64,000 bases of DNA from Symbiodinium sp. CCMP2592 (taxonomy: Eukaryota > Sar > Dinophyceae > Suessiales > Symbiodiniaceae). Location of the stretch: the NCBI GenBank assembly GCA_905221615.1, contig CAJNDT010005913.1, positions 2,418,001 to 2,482,000 on the forward strand. The letters are read 5' to 3'. Numbering within the stretch: position 1 is the stretch's first letter; every line of letters starts with the position of its first letter. Of the stretch, positions 26,831-36,388 are shown piece after piece. A program made the translations under genes and the position numbers. The notes under the pieces were generated by a model. It did not search any database. It saw only the letters and a list, made by a program, of their open reading frames with translations, and had not been told where the DNA came from.

Positions 26831-28327
26831 GTGCCCAAAACACGTTTCCAAACCAGCACCCCGCTCCAACTCCTCTTCATCACCGCCCTCGTCGCGCTCA
26901 TCACCCTCCCCAACCTCTCAACCTTCGGCCTCTCCTCCTCCGAAGGACACCGAGTCATCCCCGCACTCGAAATGCTCGAGTCCAACCAATACCTCGTCCC
27001 CCACCTTTTCGACCAACCCTACCTCCGCAAACCCCAGCTCGTCCCCTGGATCTTCGCCGCCGCGCTGTCCATCAACCCCGATCCGGACCTGACACCAAGA
27101 CTCGTCTCCGCATTCGCCTTCCTCCTCCTCTGCCTCTCATCCTTCTTCTTCGCCCGCAAATGGTTCGGACCCCGCGCCGCCCTCCCCGCCGGCCTCGCCG
27201 CCGCACTGACCCCGCTCTTCTGGGCGCCCGCACGCAGCGCCGAGATCGAATCCATCCACAACCTCCTCACCGCGCTGGGCGCCTGGATCACCCTTCACCT
27301 CCTCATCACCATCAACAAACGCCCTGTGTTATGGTCCTTCGCCCTCTCCATCACCGCGCTGCTCATGCTCCTCACCAAAGGCCCCGCGGGATTCCCCATC
27401 TTCCTCGCCCTCATACTCTCCGCCGCACTGCTCACACGCACCCCCAAGCCAATCTTCAAACCAACCATCCTCATCCCCATCGCCCTCGCCGCGCTCGTCT
27501 TCGCGCTCCACTGGTCACGCACCCTCAGCGCCGCCCCAAACGCGATCACCCAATCCCCCGAAGCCTTCATGTTCGAGCCCGGCCGACTCCCCAAGCTCCT
27601 CGCCTTCATCCCAGTCGCGCTCCTCACCGCGCTCCCCACCACCCTGGCGCTCCTCTTCCCCTGGGGTCCCGACGCCAAAGCAGAAGCATCAGAACAAGAC
27701 CAACTCCCCAAACTCCACACCGCCAAACTCCTCGCCCTCTCCATCCCCCTCGCGCTACTCATCATGATGATCGCAGGCGTCTCCAACGATCGCTACGCCC
27801 AACCCATCCTCGCCGCCACATTCCCCCTCATCGGATGGCTCCTCACCACCACCCTCCACCCCAAGCGCCACCTCATCCTCCGCATCCTCACGCTCGGCTC
27901 CCCAAAGATCCTCGCGCTCGTCGCGCTCATCCTCATCCCCATCAACATCTACCAAGTCGAGCCCCGCGCGAGATCCACCTCAGGTAAGCAACCCGCCCAC
28001 ACCCTCGCCTCCGATCTCGCCGCGTCACTCCCACCAGGCAACTACACCATCGTCGCCGACGCGATGATCGAAGCGCGCCCCGAAACCCTCCTTTATCTCA
28101 GACATCAATCGCAGTCCACCGACCACGACCTCGACATCCGCTGGACACCTGAACTCCCACACGAACAACTCGCTGACATCGCTGCAAGCATCCCGAACCA
28201 ACTGCTCGTTCTGATTCGGACCGATCAAAACGGGAACGAGTCCGATAAAGTCTTGATCGACAAAACCATAGCGATCGGCCGCGTCCACGAGTTCGATTTC
28301 GCGCTCGTCTCTGTTCAGTTCCCGTAA
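26831..28327 (+). CDS. Polytopic glycosyltransferase, GT39 (PMT_2-like)
   Basis: 498 residues from a GTG at 26831; the frame is open upstream to 26618 but has no ATG near the conserved start. The first loop SSEGHRVIPALEML and QPYLRKPQLVPW correspond to the catalytic acidic loop of PMT/ArnT-like transferases, with Glu in SSEGHR as the likely acidic residue. About ten hydrophobic segments and a short soluble C-terminal domain follow. It is a distant paralogue of the enzyme at 7509. The acceptor is unknown. Confidence 0.82.
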   Translation: MPKTRFQTSTPLQLLFITALVALITLPNLSTFGLSSSEGHRVIPALEMLESNQYLVPHLFDQPYLRKPQLVPWIFAAALSINPDPDLTPRLVSAFAFLLLCLSSFFFARKWFGPRAALPAGLAAALTPLFWAPARSAEIESIHNLLTALGAWITLHLLITINKRPVLWSFALSITALLMLLTKGPAGFPIFLALILSAALLTRTPKPIFKPTILIPIALAALVFALHWSRTLSAAPNAITQSPEAFMFEPGRLPKLLAFIPVALLTALPTTLALLFPWGPDAKAEASEQDQLPKLHTAKLLALSIPLALLIMMIAGVSNDRYAQPILAATFPLIGWLLTTTLHPKRHLILRILTLGSPKILALVALILIPINIYQVEPRARSTSGKQPAHTLASDLAASLPPGNYTIVADAMIEARPETLLYLRHQSQSTDHDLDIRWTPELPHEQLADIAASIPNQLLVLIRTDQNGNESDKVLIDKTIAIGRVHEFDFALVSVQFP

Positions 28328-28342
28328 GTTACGAACACAATA

Positions 28343-28368
28343 AATTCCCCCTTTCAACTGGGGAATCC
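28343..28368 (+). other. Short hairpin downstream of the GT39 gene
   Basis: The inverted repeat ATTCCCC/GGGGAAT starts 16 bases after the stop codon. It is not followed by a T-run, so it is more likely an mRNA 3'-end stabilising or processing element than a terminator. Confidence 0.4.
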
Positions 28369-28421
28369 CACCCAAAGTCCTTGCATCGCATCCAGCAATT
28401 CGATAGTCTGTTGCTCACAAA

Positions 28422-28480
28422 CCAGCAGCTTCGGGACTCTTTTGTGGAGAGAGGTTCGTCCCAAAGCTGTTGGTTTTTTT
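28422..28480 (+). terminator. Long intrinsic terminator with two-part stem
   Basis: CCAGCAGCTT pairs with AAGCTGTTGG and, inside it, GGGAC pairs with GTCCC, followed by TTTTTTTT at 28473-28480. It is 95 bases past the glycosyltransferase stop and just before the convergent lipoprotein gene ends. Confidence 0.85.
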
Positions 28481-28500
28481 CATGAACTCAACAACACCAT

Positions 28501-29784
28501 TCACCGCGCCAGCATACGGATCGGGATGATCGCTTCCGCGACCTTCTCATCCACCAGATCGCGCATCACCACTTTCAGGTGGTACCGCCCCACCCCCAAG
28601 TTTCGAGGCAGCGTGATCTTGTTGATCAGATAGTAATCCCGCACACGATTCCGACTCACGCTCCGATCCACCTCCGCAGCGCGATTCCATGTATTCAGAT
28701 CATCCGCGACATGATACAACTCCAGCCGCTGACTCATCTCCACCTCAAACCTCGGCTGCCCGTCATTCCCCGAAATCTCGCGATGACCAAACCGATCCAC
28801 CTCGACATACACAATCACTTCCTGCGCCGTCCCCGCAACAAACTCATTGCTCGCGAACGGCTCATAGTTCCCAAACCCGCTCACGCTCGTGCACAACAAC
28901 GCACGCGTCACGCGGATCCCCGAAGCGCGATCCAGATCACGCTTGACGCGCTCCAGCGCCTCCGCCGCCGCATCAGGTGACGCGATCCCACCTGAACTCG
29001 AGATCGAATCAAACACCTCACGCACCGCGCGCAGCGTGCTCAACTCCGCATCACTCAACACCCCCTCGCTGTGCAGTGAATCGAGCGTCTCCACAGATAT
29101 CGAGTCCATCCCGGCAAGCGCCGTCGCCGCCGCGCCAGGATTATCACTCGTCCGCGCCAGTTCAGTCAGCAACCCCACAAGCTCATCAACGAGCTCCGCC
29201 TTACGCTGCTCCGCATCAACCGAAACAACTTCCACAGCTCCCGCATCGATCACTCCCGTATCAACAGGTTCATCGATCGCTTGCGTATCAATCCCGCGCT
29301 CAGCAGCAGCCGCTGAGAGCGAGAACGAACCATCACTGCCCCCTACATCTAATTGTGCTTCAGAGCTATCAATCGCCTCAGCCGCAAGCTGTTCATCGCG
29401 CGCCTCCAGATCCCGCGCGATCTCCTCGGCGCTCGGCTGATACACCTCGACCTTCTCCGTGAGGTCCTCACCAGACTCCATCCCAGAGAAGTACTCGTCC
29501 ATCATCCGCGCCGACTCAAGCACCTGATCGCGCGTCGATCCGAAGTCTTCGCCTGTATCAATCTGAGCCGTGATCGGATCATCATCCTCCGCAAGCGCCG
29601 TCAGCGAGGTATCCACCGCCTCAGCATTGGGATCAGTCTCCGCCTGGACAGGTTCTTTCTTTTTCTTCCACCACCGATCCCCCTTGCCGCACCCGCTTGC
29701 TGTGAGCAACCCCACTGTGCATCCAGTCGCGCACCCCACAACCAGAATCATGCTGCCAATCCGACTTCCTGTCTTGCGTGCCAT
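28501..29784 (-). CDS. Large acidic lipoprotein of unknown function
   Basis: 427 residues from ATG 29784, which has GGAGG six bases upstream. A lipobox (LLTASGC) follows a hydrophobic stretch, then a Lys-rich patch, a long acidic, Ala/Glu/Asp-rich low-complexity region (about 45-250), and a C-terminal beta-rich domain (VTRALLCTSVSGFGNYEPF...VDRFGHREISGNDGQPRFEVEM...NKITLPRNLGVGRYHLKVVM). The conserved C-terminal part looks like a folded module of planctomycete proteins. No function is assigned. Confidence 0.75.
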   Translation of the reverse strand: MARKTGSRIGSMILVVGCATGCTVGLLTASGCGKGDRWWKKKKEPVQAETDPNAEAVDTSLTALAEDDDPITAQIDTGEDFGSTRDQVLESARMMDEYFSGMESGEDLTEKVEVYQPSAEEIARDLEARDEQLAAEAIDSSEAQLDVGGSDGSFSLSAAAAERGIDTQAIDEPVDTGVIDAGAVEVVSVDAEQRKAELVDELVGLLTELARTSDNPGAAATALAGMDSISVETLDSLHSEGVLSDAELSTLRAVREVFDSISSSGGIASPDAAAEALERVKRDLDRASGIRVTRALLCTSVSGFGNYEPFASNEFVAGTAQEVIVYVEVDRFGHREISGNDGQPRFEVEMSQRLELYHVADDLNTWNRAAEVDRSVSRNRVRDYYLINKITLPRNLGVGRYHLKVVMRDLVDEKVAEAIIPIRMLAR

Positions 29785-29882
29785 ATCGAGCCTCCTGCTC
29801 ATCTGCATGTAGAACACTATACCAAATCCCGCGCACTCAGTTCCGCCGCGCCAATGTAAAAACACCCCATCAAATACGGGAT

Positions 29883-30911
29883 TTAGCGAGACGCCGCCAC
29901 GAACGACAGCATCAGCCGCTCGAGCATGATCCCCATGTCCGCGCCACTGGACTTGCTCGCCACATCCGCCGCGACGCACTGGTCGAACAGCGCCCGCGCC
30001 CGTTTGGGACCCAGCCGCTTCGCAGTTCTGAGAATCGAGTCCTTACTCGAAGCCGGCCACAGCTTGAGTTCCTTCCCGATCACATTGCTGTTGACCCCCT
30101 GCGCCAGCGCCTCGCTCGCGCCCATCAGCTTCCGCGCCAGATCGCTGCACGCGAACACCACAGGAACCGAGTTATCCCTCGGACTGTTTCCCAGAATCAC
30201 ACGCAGCTCCGACAATGCGCGATCGGGATCGCCGCAGAGCAGATACGACTGGATCGCCCACACCTCTTCCTCGCGTGTCAATCCGACCAGCTCCGTCACC
30301 ATCTGCTGCGTGATCGGATTCCCCTCACCCGCGCCCACCGCGAGTTTGCCGAGCTCCGAATCGATGCGCCCCAGATCAGCGCCCAAACGCTCAACCAGTC
30401 CCGCCGCTGTGCGCTGATCAATCTCCGCGTTGTACGCCGTGCGTGCCCGCTTGACGACCCATCTGCACGCCGTGCCTTCATCCACCGTGTCGCACTTGAC
30501 GATGATCCCACAGGTCCCGATCGCGTCGTCGAGCTTCCCCTTATTCCACTTCCCGGCGCGCAGCACCAGCGTCGCTTGATCGCTCGGCCCCTGTGCATAC
30601 CGCTCGAGCATCGGACGCGTCGTCGCGTTCACGAACGAATCCGCTTCATCGACGATCACCATCTTGTGCGTCGCCATCAACCCAAATGATCGGCACTCAT
30701 CGAGCACCTCCGCGAGATCCGTCTGATCCCCCTCGAACTTGAACACCTCGATCTCGCCATGCTCTTGTTCAAGCTTCTCCTTAAGCATGCTCGTGTACTG
30801 CGTGCGCAGGAACAGCTCCTTGCCCACGAGCACCACGATCCGATGCTGTGCGCCCGGCTGTCCCGCTGCTCCTTTTGATCCCGCCCGAGATGTTTTGCTT
30901 GCTTTCGCCAC
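29883..30911 (-). CDS. holA: DNA polymerase III subunit delta
   Basis: 342 residues from a GTG at 30911 (VAKASKTSRAG); the frame continues upstream but overlaps the divergent kinase gene. Family features: IVVLVGKELFLRTQYTSMLK at the N-terminus (AAA-like domain without a P-loop), VIVDEADSFVN, and the C-terminal helical domain (LGKLAVGAGEGNPITQQMVTEL; EEEVWAIQSYLL). It opens the sliding clamp as part of the loader. The clamp gene dnaN is at 59339. Confidence 0.88.
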   Translation of the reverse strand: MAKASKTSRAGSKGAAGQPGAQHRIVVLVGKELFLRTQYTSMLKEKLEQEHGEIEVFKFEGDQTDLAEVLDECRSFGLMATHKMVIVDEADSFVNATTRPMLERYAQGPSDQATLVLRAGKWNKGKLDDAIGTCGIIVKCDTVDEGTACRWVVKRARTAYNAEIDQRTAAGLVERLGADLGRIDSELGKLAVGAGEGNPITQQMVTELVGLTREEEVWAIQSYLLCGDPDRALSELRVILGNSPRDNSVPVVFACSDLARKLMGASEALAQGVNSNVIGKELKLWPASSKDSILRTAKRLGPKRARALFDQCVAADVASKSSGADMGIMLERLMLSFVAASR

Positions 30912-30954
30912 GCCCCCATTGTACGCCGCCCGCCGGGACACTATCGTTGATCCA

Positions 30955-32661
30955 ATGCCCAAGCTCACCGTCATCCGAGGCCCAGACGAGGGCAAAGAGT
31001 ACATGCTCCCCACTGGAGAGCCCCAACTCATCGGCCGCTCCTCCGAAGCACTCCCGATCTCCGACAACACCGTCTCTCGACGTCACGCCGAGCTCACACC
31101 CGACGGCTCGACCTGGTACATCCGCGACCTCAAATCCAACAACGGCACCTTGGTCAACGGCGTGCTCATCAAAGACCGCATCCGTCTCGAACCAGGTGAC
31201 GAGATCAATGTCGGGATCACCACGCTGCTGTTTGGGATCAATCCAGAAGACCGAGTCTTCTCGCCCGTACTGCTTACCGACGAGGAAGAGCAAGAGATCG
31301 ATGTCGAGCTCACCCTCCCTTCGTCCGGCGACTCCTACATCGGAGACGCGATCGATCCGACCGCCGCCGCCGAGGACCATCTGCGCGTCATCTACGCGCT
31401 GACCTCGATCACCGCGCGCATCGCCAACAAACGCGAGCTCCTCGATGCCGTGATGATGCTGATCTTCAACGAGTTCAAGCCTGAGCGTGGTGTGATCATG
31501 ATCCCAGGCGCGACACCCGAAGCGCCGATGGTCCCAGGGATCGTCCGTTATGCCGCGCCGCCGACCGACGAGGACACGGCGAAGATCCACGTCTCGACCA
31601 CGATCCTCAAAGCCGCGATGGACGGCGACGGCGTCCTCTCCACCAACGCGATGCAAGATCCACGCTTCGCGTCAGGAGACTCCGTCCAGCAGTACCAGAT
31701 CCGCAGCGCGATCTGCTCTCCCATCACCTTCGGAGAGCAACCCTTTGGCGCGATCTACATCGACTCGTCCACCGTCCACCACGCGTTTGATCGTCAGCAG
31801 CTCGCGTTGCTCAACGCGATTGGTCAGCACACCGGACTCGCGCTCGCGAATGCCGACGAGCACCTCAAGCGCGTCAACTCCGAGAGGATGGCCGCGATCG
31901 GAGAGACCGTCGCGTCGCTCTCCCACTCGATCAAGAACATCCTCCAAGGACTCAAAGGCGGCGCCGATGTTGTCGAGATCGGTCTGCACAAAGGCGATCT
32001 GGATATCTCACGCAATGGGTGGGGAATCCTGCGGCGCAATCTTGATCGCATCGCATCACTGACGATGAACATGCTGACCTTCAGCCGCAAGCTCCAGCTC
32101 CAACTCGAGCTGACTCACATCAACAAGATCGCACGCGACATCGCGCAGCTGATGGAGAAAGTCTGCGAAGAAAAAGGCGTCGCGCTGATTGTCGATGCGG
32201 ATCCCGAGATGCCTCCGATCAGTGTGGATCCGTCGCTGATCCACCAAGCGATCGTGAACCTGGTTGCCAACGCGATCGAAGCGGTCGAGCCGGAGACCGG
32301 CGCGGTGACGGTGCGCGTCGCGTTCAACGAGTCGCGTCCAGACAAAAAAAAGGCGGGGGCAGTTCTGCGTCCGGCGGTGGTGATCTCAGTCATTGATAAT
32401 GGTCCCGGCATCCCGCAGGATCGACTCGCGTGGATTTTCGAGCCGTTCAATACCACCAAAGGACTCAAGGGGACTGGTCTTGGACTCGCGGTGACCAAGC
32501 GCATCGCGTACGAGCACATGGGACGGATCCGCGTCGAATCAACGCCGGGTCAGGGGAGTGTGTTCAAGGTAATTCTGCCGGCGGATCTGGATGCGCAGCT
32601 TGATCCGAGCGCGACATCGAATCGACAATCCGGCAACGGTGAGTCGGGTGGGTTGATCTGA
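30955..32661 (+). CDS. FHA-GAF cytoplasmic sensor histidine kinase
   Basis: 568 residues from ATG 30955. N-terminal FHA domain (about 5-100: IGRSSEALPISDNTVSRRHAEL, SNNGTLVNG) that should bind phosphothreonine. A GAF domain follows (about 140-305). The dimerisation helix SLSHSIKNILQGLKGG carries the phosphorylatable His near 323, and the HATPase_c domain has N (NLVANAIEA), G1 (DNGPGIP) and G2 (GTGLGL) boxes. No membrane segment. FHA joined to a histidine kinase suggests crosstalk with Ser/Thr kinases. The skew inversion of the window falls within this gene. Confidence 0.92.
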   Translation: MPKLTVIRGPDEGKEYMLPTGEPQLIGRSSEALPISDNTVSRRHAELTPDGSTWYIRDLKSNNGTLVNGVLIKDRIRLEPGDEINVGITTLLFGINPEDRVFSPVLLTDEEEQEIDVELTLPSSGDSYIGDAIDPTAAAEDHLRVIYALTSITARIANKRELLDAVMMLIFNEFKPERGVIMIPGATPEAPMVPGIVRYAAPPTDEDTAKIHVSTTILKAAMDGDGVLSTNAMQDPRFASGDSVQQYQIRSAICSPITFGEQPFGAIYIDSSTVHHAFDRQQLALLNAIGQHTGLALANADEHLKRVNSERMAAIGETVASLSHSIKNILQGLKGGADVVEIGLHKGDLDISRNGWGILRRNLDRIASLTMNMLTFSRKLQLQLELTHINKIARDIAQLMEKVCEEKGVALIVDADPEMPPISVDPSLIHQAIVNLVANAIEAVEPETGAVTVRVAFNESRPDKKKAGAVLRPAVVISVIDNGPGIPQDRLAWIFEPFNTTKGLKGTGLGLAVTKRIAYEHMGRIRVESTPGQGSVFKVILPADLDAQLDPSATSNRQSGNGESGGLI

Positions 32662-32670
32662 TCAACACAT

Positions 32671-32686
32671 TGTTCCACGTGGAACA
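32671..32686. promoter_or_regulatory. parS: parS centromere-like site (ParB binding)
   Basis: TGTTCCACGTGGAACA is a perfect 16-base palindrome identical to the canonical bacterial parS pattern. It lies in the 73-base gap between two convergent genes, right where the + strand changes from C-rich to G-rich. ParB spreads from such sites, which cluster near the replication origin. parA and parB are not in the window, and no second copy was seen. Confidence 0.93.
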
Positions 32687-32734
32687 CAAGCATGCTTTGT
32701 GCGGGAATCTGAGTTTTGCGCACAATGGGGGTGA

Positions 32735-35095
32735 TCAGGCGGCTGCTTGGTCTGGGCTTTGCTTGCTGTTGAGCAGGCGCTGAATCGTTCTGAGCAGGCG
32801 CGCTCGGTTGAGCGGCTTTGTTTCGTACTCATCACATCCGGCTTCGAGGCATCGCTGACGATCTCCGGGGAGTGCGTTGGCAGTCAGAGCAAGGATCGGT
32901 AGTCTGCATCCCTCTTCACGCAGTTTGGCTGTTGCTTGATATCCATCCATAACGGGCATCTGCATGTCCATGATGATCAGATCAAACGATTCGTACAGTT
33001 TTGGGTCGTTGAAGACACGGTTGAGCGCTTGCTGACCATTCCAAACGAACTCATACTCAAGCTCTGTCTTGGAGAAGAAGTGTTTGAGGAGGAGCTGGTT
33101 GTCTGGGCCGTCTTCGGCGATCAGCACGCGTCCGCTGAGTTGTGTTGTTGGGAGTTTCCTTGTGTTGATCTTTGTCGAGTCGTCGATCGGAAGTTCGGTG
33201 ATGGTGTGTTGTGCAGATTCTGATTGCGGGAGCACAATCGGGAGCGAGAAGGTGAAGGTTGATCCGCGTGCAACAACGCTTGTTGCTGAGAGCTCGCCTT
33301 GCATCATTTCGGCGAGTTGTCTGGAGATGGAGAGTCCGAGTCCTGTTCCGAGGTTTTCGTAGGATAGTGCGGTTTCGACTTTGTTGATGTCGACTTGCTC
33401 GAACGGTTTGAAGATTGTTTCGAGTCGGTCTGGTTCGATTCCGACGCCGGTATCGGCGACGGCGATGTTGAGTGTGTCGTCTATTTGTTCGAGCTCGATG
33501 GTGATTGAGCCGTAGTAGGTGAACTTGATCGCGTTTGAGATCAGGTTGAGGATGATCTGGCGCACGCGGTATGGATCGGCAACGATTGATTCTGGGATAG
33601 GGGTTTTGAACTTGACTTCGAGATCCACACCGCGCTCGTTGGATTGGACTTGCATGGTCGCGACGCATTCGGCGAGGACTTCTCCGATATGACACTTGAC
33701 GGGGTTGATCGCGAGCTTTCCGGATTCGATTTTGGAGAGATCCAGGACATCATTAATCACGGTGAGCAAGTGCGATCCGGCGCGCGTGATTCGGTTGACG
33801 GCGGTTCCCATGGTCTCCGGGTCGTGGTGCTCTGGGACCATGTCCTTGAGGATTTCGGTGTATCCGAGCACGGCGGTCATCGGCGTGCGGATCTCGTGAC
33901 TCATGTTGGCGAGGAATACTGATTTGGCGTGATTGGCGCGCTGTGCGTTGTACGCAAACTCGCGTTGGCGCTGTTCGCTCTCGATGAGCGACTTGTTCAT
34001 CTTGCTTGCGAGATTGACCGCTCTTGTGCGACCTTGTGTAATAAAGAATGTGATCGCGGTCACAAGGAGTGATGCGAGCGATCCGATGATGAGGGCGTTG
34101 TTCGCTTTCTGTGTATGCGATGCGATTTCTGTCGGCGTCAGGTCGCTTTCGGGGTGGAGTGTGCATGCGGAAACTGTGGTATTGATAGTTTTGCCGCCGA
34201 TGGTGTGACTGAATGAATACTCTACATTTGATTCTATTGAGCACTCTTTTCCGATCGGTATGATATTGGTTAGTGAGATGACATTCTGCTGGAAGTCATC
34301 TGTTGAAATCGATACTCGATCTGCGTGATTGTTCCGGGCGTTGATGTAGTTTGCAAAGAGCGCGGTATCGATTGAGAGCGACACCCATCCACGGATCGCT
34401 TGTCGGCGTTGTTCCGAGGTTTCCGTCGGCATCCCAGGCTCGTAGCTTGGATATGTGAAGACCAGTCCAAACTTTGATTCGGCATTCTCTGCTTCGAGTT
34501 GCTTGAGCTTGAAAGGCGCTGAGATTTGCATTGAACCTGTGAACGCGGCTCGGTCGTATACATCTTTGTTTGCGGGCTTGGCGGCGACATCGAGGCCGAG
34601 AATCATTTCGTTGCGTGGCTGAGGTTCGGCGTACTTGATGATGTAGTGCTCTTCTGTGTCGTCCTGAACCTCATAGCCTTCGTGGGTATGGATGGAAAAG
34701 TTTTCCATACCTTGCGAGAACACTTCTTGCTTGAACTCCTCCATCTGATCCGGCCTGACATGTTGAACATACACAAACGCGAGCACGCTCTGATAGTTTT
34801 CTTGGAGGTTTGCTGAGTCAACAAATCGTGCCCACTCGTTTCGATCAACATAGTTCGACGATTGCGCGAACGCGTTCATGAATAGAAGTGCGTTCTGGTA
34901 GTTATCGATATCGTTGATGATTTTCTGATGGTGCGCCTGGGCGCGTTTGAAAATTGCTTCTTCTTGTGCGTGCTCGATTGAGTGGCTGAATGATCGGTAT
35001 GCGAGCGCCGAGATCCCGGTGCTGATCAACGCGATAAGAAGGACGGTCCAATAGCGTCTGAAGAGTACGGTGAATTTGCTGGACCCAATAGGCAT
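32735..35095 (-). CDS. CHASE-domain hybrid sensor histidine kinase/response regulator
   Basis: 786 residues. TM1 near 15-35, an extracytoplasmic CHASE-type domain (NAFAQSSNYVDRNEWARF; YVQHVRPDQMEEF), TM2 near 335-355, then HisKA with HEIRTPMTAVLGYTEIL (His near 400), HATPase_c (NLISNAIKF, DTGVGIEPD, GTGLGLSISRQLAEMM), and a C-terminal receiver (VLIAEDGPDNQLLL; phospho-Asp in IIMDMQMPVMDG). CHASE domains sense small extracellular ligands. The output partner is not evident. It converges on the FHA kinase across parS. Confidence 0.93.
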   Translation of the reverse strand: MPIGSSKFTVLFRRYWTVLLIALISTGISALAYRSFSHSIEHAQEEAIFKRAQAHHQKIINDIDNYQNALLFMNAFAQSSNYVDRNEWARFVDSANLQENYQSVLAFVYVQHVRPDQMEEFKQEVFSQGMENFSIHTHEGYEVQDDTEEHYIIKYAEPQPRNEMILGLDVAAKPANKDVYDRAAFTGSMQISAPFKLKQLEAENAESKFGLVFTYPSYEPGMPTETSEQRRQAIRGWVSLSIDTALFANYINARNNHADRVSISTDDFQQNVISLTNIIPIGKECSIESNVEYSFSHTIGGKTINTTVSACTLHPESDLTPTEIASHTQKANNALIIGSLASLLVTAITFFITQGRTRAVNLASKMNKSLIESEQRQREFAYNAQRANHAKSVFLANMSHEIRTPMTAVLGYTEILKDMVPEHHDPETMGTAVNRITRAGSHLLTVINDVLDLSKIESGKLAINPVKCHIGEVLAECVATMQVQSNERGVDLEVKFKTPIPESIVADPYRVRQIILNLISNAIKFTYYGSITIELEQIDDTLNIAVADTGVGIEPDRLETIFKPFEQVDINKVETALSYENLGTGLGLSISRQLAEMMQGELSATSVVARGSTFTFSLPIVLPQSESAQHTITELPIDDSTKINTRKLPTTQLSGRVLIAEDGPDNQLLLKHFFSKTELEYEFVWNGQQALNRVFNDPKLYESFDLIIMDMQMPVMDGYQATAKLREEGCRLPILALTANALPGDRQRCLEAGCDEYETKPLNRARLLRTIQRLLNSKQSPDQAAA

Positions 35096-35247
35096 TTCGC
35101 AATTGGATCGGCTGCTTTGGACAGGTCATTGACGCCAACATCATTGCAAGAGCGATGATTCATCGAATGAGTTGTCAAAAGTGGGTGCGGGATGGGCGAG
35201 ACGCGGATTTTGCGCCGTGAAGATTTCTCGCAAGGTCCAAGAGTTTG

Positions 35248-36261
35248 TTACACAGCGGCGGGCTGGAGGTTCATCGCTTTGGCCATGGCTGTTCCCATGT
35301 CGGCGGGGCTCATGGCGACCTCGACGCCGGCTTCTTGGAGGGCGGCGATCTTGGAATCCGCGGTTCCGGTGGGCTTTCCTCCGGCTCCGGCGGAGATGAT
35401 CGCGCCGGCGTGTCCCATGCGCTTGCCGGGAGGGGCGGTGCGTCCGGCGATGAAGGCGGCGACTGGTTTTTTGACGTTGTTTGCGATGTACTCGGCGGCG
35501 GCTTCTTCGTCTTCGCCTCCGATTTCACCGATCATGAGGATGGCATCGGTGTCGGGGTCTTCTTCGAACATGCGGATGCAGTCGATGTGGTTGAGGCCTC
35601 GGACGGGGTCACCACCGATCCCGACGCAGGTGGATTGGGCGAGACCAATCTGGGAGGTTTGCCAGACGGCTTCGTAGGTGAGTGTTCCGGAGCGGGAGAC
35701 GATTCCGACGGACTTCCCGATTTTGGATTCGGAGATGTGTGTGTTGATGTATCCCGGCATGATCCCGATTTTGCAGCCGTTGTTGGTGTAGTGGGATTCG
35801 GCGGTGTTGTCGCCGGTCTTTGGGCCTGGGGTGATGATTCCCGGGCAATTGGGGCCGATAAGTGTGAAGAGTTCTTCGGCGTGCTGTGAGTCTGCTCCGC
35901 GAGCGGCGGCGTTGCGTTCATCCATGATGGCGCGGACGCGGATCATGTCGTTGACGGGGACGCCTTCGGTGATGCAGCAGATGAGTCGGATTCCCGCGTC
36001 CATCGCTTCGAGGATCGCGTCGGCGGAGAAGGCGGGTGGGACGAAGATCATGGTGGCGTCGGCGCCGGTGGCTTCGACGGCGTCGCGGACGGTGTTGAAG
36101 ATCGGGAGGTTGTTGGCGTCTTTTTGTCCGCCTTTGCCTGGGGTGACGCCTCCGACCATTTTGGTGCCGTAGTGGAGGCATCCTGCGGTGTGGAGGGCGC
36201 CTGCGGAGCCGGTGATTCCTTGGGTGATGACTTTGGTGTCTGCGTTGACGAGGATGGCCAT
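35248..36261 (-). CDS. sucD: Succinate-CoA ligase alpha subunit
   Basis: 337 residues from ATG 36261. CoA-binding N-terminus ([34 protein letters not shown]), the ligase segment [12 protein letters not shown] and the phosphohistidine region [11 protein letters not shown]. It makes succinate, CoA and a nucleoside triphosphate in the TCA cycle. It carries an insertion relative to the usual ~290 residues (around [18 protein letters not shown]). The beta subunit gene sucC, normally adjacent, is not here. Confidence 0.94.
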   Translation of the reverse strand: MAILVNADTKVITQGITGSAGALHTAGCLHYGTKMVGGVTPGKGGQKDANNLPIFNTVRDAVEATGADATMIFVPPAFSADAILEAMDAGIRLICCITEGVPVNDMIRVRAIMDERNAAARGADSQHAEELFTLIGPNCPGIITPGPKTGDNTAESHYTNNGCKIGIMPGYINTHISESKIGKSVGIVSRSGTLTYEAVWQTSQIGLAQSTCVGIGGDPVRGLNHIDCIRMFEEDPDTDAILMIGEIGGEDEEAAAEYIANNVKKPVAAFIAGRTAPPGKRMGHAGAIISAGAGGKPTGTADSKIAALQEAGVEVAMSPADMGTAMAKAMNLQPAAV

Positions 36262-36388
36262 TGTGGTTGCTCCGCTGTTGGAAAGAGGGGTCTTGTGTGC
36301 ATGATAGCGTGGGGTTTGGTTTGTGTTGCGTGATTGGGAGGATATTGGTGGTCTATGATGCTCTCCTAACACATTGGGAGATCGAAAC

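Noticed and set aside
32600..35250. A DnaA-box cluster marking oriC itself
   Set aside because: No group of TTATNCACA-like boxes was found around parS; only skew and parS support an origin nearby.
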